Source of the DNA: Planctomycetaceae bacterium
Lineage (GTDB): Bacteria; Planctomycetota; Planctomycetia; Planctomycetales; Planctomycetaceae
Reading direction: 5' to 3'
NCBI GenBank assembly: GCA_015487825.1
Contig: WFOZ01000503.1
Coordinates: forward strand, 1-7,714
Length of the DNA: 7,714 nt
Shown: piece by piece, positions 1 through 7,714 of the stretch
Layout: every line of letters starts with the position of its first letter
How positions within the stretch are numbered: the first letter of the stretch is position 1
Program-made: the position numbers and the translations under genes
The notes under the pieces: model-generated
Told to the model about the DNA's origin: nothing
Seen by the model: the letters and a program-made list of their open reading frames with translations, nothing else
Databases searched by the model: none

Positions 1-95
1 CCCTACAAATAACCTTAATTTCTGTAATAACCAAACATTGCTGAATAGTTACATTATTTCAATGATTAGAATTATTTCTCTGTATTACTAACGGA

Positions 96-120
96 AAGTT
101 TGCGAACGGCTCGCAAATTT
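96..120. repeat. Inverted repeat / hairpin, 10-bp arms
   Basis: The arms AAGTTTGCGA (96-105) and TCGCAAATTT (111-120) pair around the 5-nt centre ACGGC. The inner seven pairs are perfect, followed by one G.T wobble and two A-T pairs. In DNA it could be an operator for a dimeric repressor; in RNA it would be a stable hairpin. The right arm ends in only three T, so it is a poor intrinsic terminator. It does not match the LexA boxes I know. The symmetry is certain; the function is unknown. Confidence 0.6.
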
Positions 121-183
121 CAGAAAAATATCAGTTTGGTTGCGGCTACGCCGGGTGAGGACTTTAACAGGAGAACGACACAA

Positions 184-333
184 ATGCAAAATCAATCTTT
201 ACTGCAAGTTGTGGTCGCGATTGGTTTGCCGTTAAACGAAAAATTGTCTCTTCTTTCGTGTTTTTCGTTTGTTTCGTGGTTCAAATCCCTGTTATCTCCC
301 GGTTGCTGTACTCTTGCCGGAAATATTTCTTGA
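184..333 (+). CDS. Possible small ORF (49 codons), unrecognised
   Basis: The ATG at 184 is preceded by AGGAGA (169-174), a good Shine-Dalgarno match about ten bases upstream. The frame runs 49 codons to TGA at 331-333. The frame is open further upstream to a TTG at 100, but the SD favours 184. The product begins MQNQSLLQVVV, is fairly hydrophobic and rich in Leu, Ser, Phe and Cys, and has the segment LSCFSFVSWF in the middle, encoded by the tandem 9-mers. I recognise no family, no classic signal peptide and no repeated regulatory codons of an amino-acid attenuator. The stop overlaps a GAGG that could serve the next mini-ORF. It may be a leader peptide of dnaE or a chance ORF. Confidence 0.2.
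   Translation: MQNQSLLQVVVAIGLPLNEKLSLLSCFSFVSWFKSLLSPGCCTLAGNIS
254..280. repeat. Three tandem 9-nt units with TTTCGT core
   Basis: TTTCGT occurs at 254-259, 263-268 and 272-277, exactly nine bases apart, inside a T-rich stretch about 120 bases before the dnaE start. The units are TTTCGTGTT, TTTCGTTTG and TTTCGTGGT. They do not resemble the DnaA box TTATCCACA. They could be a repeated protein-binding site or simple low-complexity sequence. The repeat is directly visible; any role is inference. Confidence 0.4.
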
Positions 334-339
334 GGTAGA

Positions 340-367
340 ATGAGTTAATTCCTTCTCGGGAATTTTT
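340..367 (+). promoter_or_regulatory. Mini-ORF plus terminator-like hairpin before dnaE
   Basis: GAGG (332-335) stands before ATG AGT TAA (340-348), a two-codon ORF in the dnaE frame. Its stop overlaps the left arm of a hairpin: AATTCC (347-352) pairs with GGAATT (359-364), a T.G wobble closes a TCTC loop, and the T-run spans 363-367. The stem is short and the T-run only five, so termination would be weak. A ribosome stopping at 346-348 would sit on the left arm and could block folding. This resembles a translation-sensitive attenuator, but that is inference from layout alone. Confidence 0.3.
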
Positions 368-389
368 CAATGGAACTGCTTCGCTCTTT

Positions 390-393
390 GAGG
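390..393 (+). promoter_or_regulatory. Ribosome binding site deciding the dnaE start
   Basis: GAGG lies six bases before the ATG at 400. The earlier in-frame ATG at 370 has no purine-rich SD and sits directly behind the hairpin at 347-364. Starting at 400 gives an N-terminus with about a dozen residues before the PHP motif, the usual layout for DnaE. The start at 400 is therefore preferred. Confidence 0.55.
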
Positions 394-399
394 ATCGAT

Positions 400-3915
<3,516 letters not shown>

Positions 3916-3932
3916 TATGACGATTAGAAATC

Positions 3933-3967
3933 ATGGAACTCGTTTCTCCTGTACGATTCATTTTTTT
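3933..3967 (+). terminator. Weak candidate terminator after dnaE
   Basis: A run of seven T (3961-3967) lies 45 bases after the dnaE stop. The preceding segments 3933-3943 and 3953-3961 pair imperfectly: CGT with ACG, AA with TT, and ATG with CAT, with bulges between. The T-run is good but the stem is poor and not GC-rich. It may end dnaE transcription partially or be chance. Confidence 0.25.
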
Positions 3968-3995
3968 GTTGCGGCTATTCCTGGTTCTGTTCGAG

Positions 3996-4018
3996 GCAGG
4001 TAGAAGTTTCTACTCTGC
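3996..4018 (+). promoter_or_regulatory. Hairpin / dyad in the dnaE-tgt spacer
   Basis: GCAG (3996-3999) and GTAGAA (4000-4005) pair with TTCTAC (4008-4013) and CTGC (4015-4018), with one bulged T at 4014. The GTAGAA-GT-TTCTAC core is a perfect palindrome. No T-run follows, so it is not a terminator. It lies 66 bases before the tgt start. It could be an operator or an RNA structure in the tgt leader. It lacks the A-rich tail and C-rich loop of known preQ1 riboswitches. Confidence 0.35.
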
Positions 4019-4084
4019 GTTCAACGGGAATTTGAAAACAGCATCTCATCCCAGAGAAAATACATATTAAGACGGGAACAGCCA

Positions 4085-5203
4085 GTGTCGCAGTTTAAGT
4101 TTGAATTAGAGCATGTTGATAAAACAACCGGGGCGCGGGCCGGGCGGTGGCATACGCCTCATGGAGTTGTTGAAACTCCCGCCTTCATGCCGGTTGGTAC
4201 ATTAGGGACAGTCAAAGGATTGCTGCCCGAGCAACTGAAACAGGCCGGGGCGCAAATGGTGCTTGCCAATACGTATCATCTGGCTTTGCGGCCCGGGGCG
4301 GATGTTGTTGCAGATCTGGGAGGGCTGCATCAGTTTATGAACTGGGATGGTCCGATTCTTACCGATAGCGGCGGGTTTCAGGTTTTTTCACTGGCAAAGC
4401 TTTCCAAATTGACTGACGATCACGTTTCATTTCGATCTCACATCGACGGCAGTCTGCTTGAGCTCTCTCCTGAAAAAGCGATTTCAATTCAGGAACAGCT
4501 TGGGGCTGACTGCATTATGTGTCTGGATGAATGTCCGCCTCACGATGTGGACAAAAAGAAACTTCATGAAGCTGTTTTGCGGACAACCGCCTGGGCAGCA
4601 AGATGCAAACAGGCCCAGAAACGGGATGATCAGGCGTTATTCGGGATTGTTCAGGGAGGAATCGAACAGGATTTGAGGGAGGAATCAGCTGCTGGATTGC
4701 TTCCTCTGGACTTCCCCGGCTATGCAATTGGCGGGTTGAGTGTTGGCGAAGATCCGCACGATATGTATCGGACACTGGACTACACCACGCTCCTGCTCCC
4801 GCAGGAAAAACCTCGCTATTTAATGGGCGTAGGCAGGCCAATTGACCTAATAGAAGGGATTTTACGAGGTGTTGACCTGTTCGATTGTGTGATGCCTACC
4901 CGCAATGGCCGTAATGCGATGGCGTTTACTTCTCGTGGACCCGTCAAGCTTCGCAATGCCAAACATAAGCGGGATCCGATGCCACTCGATCCTGAAGGGG
5001 CAACGCAAGTCGGGCGAACATATTCTCGCGGTTACTTGAGGCATCTATTTGTTGCAGGAGAGATGTTGGGACCGATTTTGCTCTCCTGGCACAATATCGC
5101 ATTCTACCAAAACCTTGTTCGGGAGCTGCGGGAAGCAATTTTCGCTGATAACTCTGCCGAGTTTCGTGCTGATCAGCTTGCCCAGTGGGGCGGGGAACTC
5201 TAA
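4085..5203 (+). CDS. tgt: Queuine/preQ1 tRNA-ribosyltransferase lacking zinc cysteines
   Basis: Tgt swaps guanine 34 of tRNAs with GUN anticodons (Asp, Asn, His, Tyr) for preQ1 in bacterial queuosine synthesis. The 372 residues match the family (E. coli 375). TPAFMPVGT lies near the N-terminus. [10 protein letters not shown] starts at D94, the general base position. DECPP and GGLSVGE (216-222) line the substrate pocket. The nucleophile is D267 in [13 protein letters not shown], equivalent to E. coli D264. The zinc site is broken: E. coli C302, C304 and C307 correspond to G305, T307 and G310, while H333 is kept as H336. The flanks PLDPE and YSRGYLRHL are intact and in frame, so this is substitution rather than a frameshift. 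The start is GTG with only a weak GGGA (4074-4077) upstream; there is no in-frame ATG nearby. The order tgt-yajC-secD is conserved across many bacteria. Family identity is sure; metal content and activity are open. Confidence 0.96.
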   Translation: MSQFKFELEHVDKTTGARAGRWHTPHGVVETPAFMPVGTLGTVKGLLPEQLKQAGAQMVLANTYHLALRPGADVVADLGGLHQFMNWDGPILTDSGGFQVFSLAKLSKLTDDHVSFRSHIDGSLLELSPEKAISIQEQLGADCIMCLDECPPHDVDKKKLHEAVLRTTAWAARCKQAQKRDDQALFGIVQGGIEQDLREESAAGLLPLDFPGYAIGGLSVGEDPHDMYRTLDYTTLLLPQEKPRYLMGVGRPIDLIEGILRGVDLFDCVMPTRNGRNAMAFTSRGPVKLRNAKHKRDPMPLDPEGATQVGRTYSRGYLRHLFVAGEMLGPILLSWHNIAFYQNLVRELREAIFADNSAEFRADQLAQWGGEL

Positions 5204-5244
5204 GATGGGTGGTTCCTGAAGGTAGGGTATTTGCTCGTGCTTGG

Positions 5245-5273
5245 ACTGTTTACGGTTTGAGTTGCTTTATACT
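5245..5273 (+). promoter_or_regulatory. Weak candidate promoter before yajC
   Basis: TATACT (5268-5273) is one mismatch from the sigma-70 -10 consensus. At 17-nt spacing the -35 would be ACTGTT (5245-5250), which is poor; the better TTGGAC (5241-5246) is 21 bases away. It could give yajC-secDF a promoter separate from tgt. The 148-nt gap between tgt and yajC leaves room for one. Confidence 0.2.
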
Positions 5274-5351
5274 TCTGCTGATAAGCCGTCAATGGTCTGC
5301 ACTGAGTGGGCTTTATTTGTCTGAAAACATACTAAAGGTAGATACATTGTT

Positions 5352-5726
5352 ATGGGAAACTGGTCCCTGTTATTGAATCATGTGCTGTTGCTGGCTGAAG
5401 AAGCTGCCAAGGAATCGCCTGGCATCTTTGAAATTTTCGGCCCGCCGCTGATGATTATGATTATGCTCTACTACTTTTTTGTGATTTTACCACAAAACAA
5501 GGATCGAAAAGGGCGGGATAGTTTTCTGGATCATCTGAAAAAGAACGATCAGGTCGTAACAATCGGAGGGATTTACGGTACGATCAGCGGTTTTTCGGCA
5601 GATGGAACCCAGGTGACGATCCGAGTTGACGACAACACACGGATTCGAGTTCGTAAATCGAGTATCGAATCGGTAGTCAAATCAGAGGGTAGCGACAAAA
5701 AGAGTGACGAAACCCCTAGTAAATAA
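5352..5726 (+). CDS. yajC: Preprotein translocase subunit YajC
   Basis: YajC is a small single-span inner-membrane protein that copurifies with SecDF and associates with SecYEG. The 124 residues fit the family. An N-terminal hydrophobic stretch (about 5-15) is followed by acidic residues, then the membrane segment from about 29 to 46 (PPLMIMIMLYYFFVILPQ). The cytoplasmic part has the family signature: PQ plus basic residues, LKKNDQVVTIGGIYGTISGF (62-81) and a beta-rich region ending IRVRKSSIESV. The usual RPQ reads LPQ, and the usual GD before VVT reads ND; both are mild variants. The last ~15 residues are charged and probably disordered. The start is ATG with AAGG (5335-5338) at a rather long 13-base spacing. 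It is followed after 105 bases by secDF, consistent with a sec operon. Confidence 0.93.
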   Translation: MGNWSLLLNHVLLLAEEAAKESPGIFEIFGPPLMIMIMLYYFFVILPQNKDRKGRDSFLDHLKKNDQVVTIGGIYGTISGFSADGTQVTIRVDDNTRIRVRKSSIESVVKSEGSDKKSDETPSK

Positions 5727-5831
5727 TGGCCTTACGTGATACACACGTCAAAAGCTACGATACTTCAGCCCGGAGATTGTTCCGGTGCTGTGTCAGTCCA
5801 TGTTGAAATTTGAAACGAAAGACGTCCCAGG

Positions 5832-7714
5832 ATGTCCGCTTTGATTATTATTGGTTGGTTGTTCGGAATTTTTGTTCTTCCATTGGTGCTGGGCGCATTT
5901 CTTGCCCGTCTGTTGCGGATGAAAGAATCGTCTCGCCGATTCAGTACCGTGCTGTTGGTACTGTTTCTGGCACTGGCTCCGTTTGTGAACCAGTTAATGA
6001 ATGGCAAGAGTCTGAAAGATGCCTTTACACTGGGCGTCGATTTGGCTGGGGGAACAAACCTGGTTTATGAAGTCGACGAGGTGCTGGCGAAGGAGTCAGG
6101 GAAAGATGTTTCGAATTCCACCTTTTTAAGCCAGTCGATGGACGAACTGGTTCGGGCGATTGTTCGCAGGGTTAATCCCTCAGGTACCGAAGAAGTAACT
6201 GTGCGAAAAGTTGGACAGGATCGGGTTGAAATTATTATCCCGGGTGCAGACTCCGATGATGTTCAGGTAATGAAAGACCAGATTACCCGATTGGGATCGT
6301 TGCAGTTTGCAATCCTGGCTTCCAAACACGACACACAAAACGATCATCAGAGAATAATTGCAGAAGCGCTGGAGCTCAAAGATAAAGATGTTTACGATGG
6401 CGACATCAGACGCTCTGCGTGGATTCCGGTTGCAAGAATTACTGATGGCGAACATGCCGGGGAATTGAAAGATATTCAGCCTGGTCCGTTCGATGTTTAC
6501 CGTGAGCGGGAAGTTGATGGTAAAAAAGTTCTGGAATTTCTTGTCATTCTGGATCCTCCCGACGAACAGGTTGACGGACGCTATCTGATTAACTCCCGTC
6601 GCACGATGGATGAAAATGGTGGAGTTGCAGTTGGTTTCACATTCAATCCCCGTGGCGGGTTTCTGTTTGCTCGACTTACCGGCAAGTATTCTCCCAAAAC
6701 GGATGGGAATAAGTATCGTCTGGCTGCCATTTTGGATGGAGAACTTCACAGCGCGGCCAATATCAATTCGATGATCCACGAAAGTGGTATGATTTCCGGT
6801 AGTTTTACCAACGAAGAAGTTCAGGAGCTGGTCAGCGTTCTGAATGCAGGAGCGTTGGAGCTTCCGCTGAAGAAAGAGCCGATCAGCGAATACACGATCA
6901 GTCCGACACTCGGTGTTGATGTGCAGGAAAAAGGAAAGACTGCAATTATCGTTGCCGGCATTATTGTTCTGGTCTTTATGATTGCCTATTACTGGACCGC
7001 GGGGATTATTGCCGATATCTGCCTGATCGTGAACGTGGTCCTGGTTCTGGGAGTGATGGCTTTAATTGATGCCACCTTTACGCTTCCCGGGTTGGCAGGA
7101 CTGGTGCTGACAATCGGGATGGCAGTCGATGCCAATGTGCTTATTTTCGAGCGTATTCGAGAAGAACTGACCAAGGGATCGTCACTGCGAATGTCGATCC
7201 ATAACGGTTTCTCGCGGGCGTTTACAACCATTATCGATGCGAACCTGACGACTCTGATTTCTGCAATCATCCTGTATGCTCGCGGAACTGAACAGGTCAA
7301 AGGTTTCGCCGCAATGTTGTTTATCGGCATTATCATGAGTATGTTCAGCGCCCTGTATGTCGGCCGTTTAATTTTCGACATCCTTGAACGTCAGGGAATG
7401 CTTTCAGAAAAAACATTACTCGGAAAAAGCCTGATCGGGAAAACCAAATGGGACTTTGTTGGCAAGCAGGTGCTCGCTTCTATCTTATCGTTGGTCCTGA
7501 TTATCGGAGGACTGGGTGTTTTAGTTACCCGCGGTAACGATAACCTTGATATCGACTTTACCGGTGGAGCAATGGTGACATTCCAGTTTGAAGATAACCC
7601 GAAAATTGAAGAAGCCCGCGAAGCGTTACGAAAAGAATTCGGCAACGACATGTCTGTAGAACGGCTTGTTGTACCAAACCCGAACGAAGATGGCAAAGAA
7701 GCGATCTTCTATCG
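5832..7714 (+). CDS. secDF: SecD-SecF fusion protein translocase subunit (3' truncated by window)
   Basis: SecDF is an RND-type membrane protein that uses proton flow to complete Sec-dependent export. 627 codons are visible and the frame is open at the window edge. The N-terminus has an extra hydrophobic segment (about 4-25) before the usual first helix (38-56). Then come LGVDLAGG (67-74), the periplasmic P1 region, ILDGELHSA (300-308), and SecD helices at about 370-387, 391-411, 418-438, 463-482 and 491-515. GMAVDANVLIFERIREEL (429-446) carries D433, equivalent to the essential proton-relay Asp (E. coli SecD D519). After a roughly 30-residue linker, SecF begins with a helix (547-566) and DIDFTGG (573-579), the SecF signature, without a stop: a natural fusion. 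The rest of SecF, with its own NDTVV-like motif, should follow. The ATG at 5832 is the first after an in-frame TGA (5811); no SD is well placed. M30 (5919) is an alternative that would remove the extra helix. Confidence 0.94.
   Translation, partial: MSALIIIGWLFGIFVLPLVLGAFLARLLRMKESSRRFSTVLLVLFLALAPFVNQLMNGKSLKDAFTLGVDLAGGTNLVYEVDEVLAKESGKDVSNSTFLSQSMDELVRAIVRRVNPSGTEEVTVRKVGQDRVEIIIPGADSDDVQVMKDQITRLGSLQFAILASKHDTQNDHQRIIAEALELKDKDVYDGDIRRSAWIPVARITDGEHAGELKDIQPGPFDVYREREVDGKKVLEFLVILDPPDEQVDGRYLINSRRTMDENGGVAVGFTFNPRGGFLFARLTGKYSPKTDGNKYRLAAILDGELHSAANINSMIHESGMISGSFTNEEVQELVSVLNAGALELPLKKEPISEYTISPTLGVDVQEKGKTAIIVAGIIVLVFMIAYYWTAGIIADICLIVNVVLVLGVMALIDATFTLPGLAGLVLTIGMAVDANVLIFERIREELTKGSSLRMSIHNGFSRAFTTIIDANLTTLISAIILYARGTEQVKGFAAMLFIGIIMSMFSALYVGRLIFDILERQGMLSEKTLLGKSLIGKTKWDFVGKQVLASILSLVLIIGGLGVLVTRGNDNLDIDFTGGAMVTFQFEDNPKIEEAREALRKEFGNDMSVERLVVPNPNEDGKEAIFY

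Larger units (their letters stand above)
1..399. other. Leader / intergenic region upstream of dnaE
   Basis: No recognisable protein family or structural RNA is visible here. The first 95 bases are very AT-rich and contain promoter-like words, such as TTGCTG at 38-43 and TAGAAT at 67-72, but their 23-nt spacing is too long for a convincing sigma-70 pair. An 8-nt word, ATTATTTC, occurs twice (53-60 and 71-78). Further on come a dyad (96-120), a possible small ORF (184-333), tandem 9-mers (254-280), a two-codon ORF (340-348) and a hairpin with a short T-run (347-367), each listed separately. The concentration of structured elements suggests that this is the promoter and 5' leader of dnaE. The gene to the left lies outside the window, so part of this stretch could belong to its 3' region. 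Confidence 0.6.

Noticed and set aside
254..280. DnaA box cluster before dnaE
   Set aside because: The 9-mers share length with DnaA boxes but not sequence; none is close to TTATCCACA on either strand.
3916..4084. preQ1 riboswitch upstream of tgt
   Set aside because: The spacer has a hairpin, but no C-rich loop with an A-rich tail able to form the class I pseudoknot and no recognisable class II layout.
4994..5020. Frameshift or sequencing error hiding the Tgt cysteines
   Set aside because: The frame is continuous with conserved residues on both sides, and the other two forward frames here give no cysteine (one contains a stop).
5185..5376. 63-codon + strand frame between tgt and yajC with a hydrophobic centre
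   Set aside because: It starts with a GTG inside tgt, has no ribosome site, overlaps the yajC start in another frame and resembles no family.
5734..5748. 5-bp inverted repeat ACGTG / CACGT between yajC and secDF
   Set aside because: Too short and without a T-run; arms of this size are expected by chance.
6180..6779. 199-codon antisense frame inside secDF
   Set aside because: It lies fully opposite the conserved SecD periplasmic region and shows no family motif; it is a shadow of the real gene.

Overview
The window reads as a stretch of conserved bacterial chromosome with four housekeeping genes, all on the + strand: dnaE (replicative DNA polymerase III alpha), tgt (queuine/preQ1 tRNA-ribosyltransferase), yajC and a secD-secF fusion cut by the right edge. 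Base composition is balanced by eye. I see no insertion sequence, CRISPR array, tRNA or rRNA gene, phage gene or other sign of transfer. The tgt-yajC-secD-secF order is the classic bacterial order. A fused SecDF with an extra N-terminal membrane helix, together with idiosyncratic DnaE core motifs, fits my recollection of Planctomycetes proteins. I offer that phylum as a moderate-confidence inference, not a proven assignment.

Layout. Bases 1-399 form an AT-rich, weakly coding leader before dnaE. It holds a strong 10-bp dyad (96-120), a possible 49-codon small ORF (184-333), three 9-nt tandem repeats (254-280), a two-codon mini-ORF and a terminator-like hairpin just before dnaE. dnaE (best start 400) ends at 3915. 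A 169-nt spacer with two hairpins leads to tgt (GTG start 4085, end 5203). A 148-nt spacer with one weak promoter-like element precedes yajC (5352-5726). A 105-nt spacer precedes secDF (5832 to beyond 7714).

How the genes work together. YajC and SecDF are accessory parts of the Sec translocase; SecDF uses the proton motive force to pull proteins through SecYEG. Tgt modifies the wobble G of GUN-anticodon tRNAs and is linked to the sec genes by old gene order rather than by pathway. DnaE copies the chromosome; its PHP domain keeps all nine expected metal ligands, so it may proofread by itself.

The most notable observation is in Tgt. The three cysteines of its normally invariant zinc site are replaced by Gly, Thr and Gly, while the histidine ligand, the catalytic aspartates and the frame around the site are intact. 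I found no new defence, mobile or biosynthetic system; the other findings concern regulatory DNA and protein variants.
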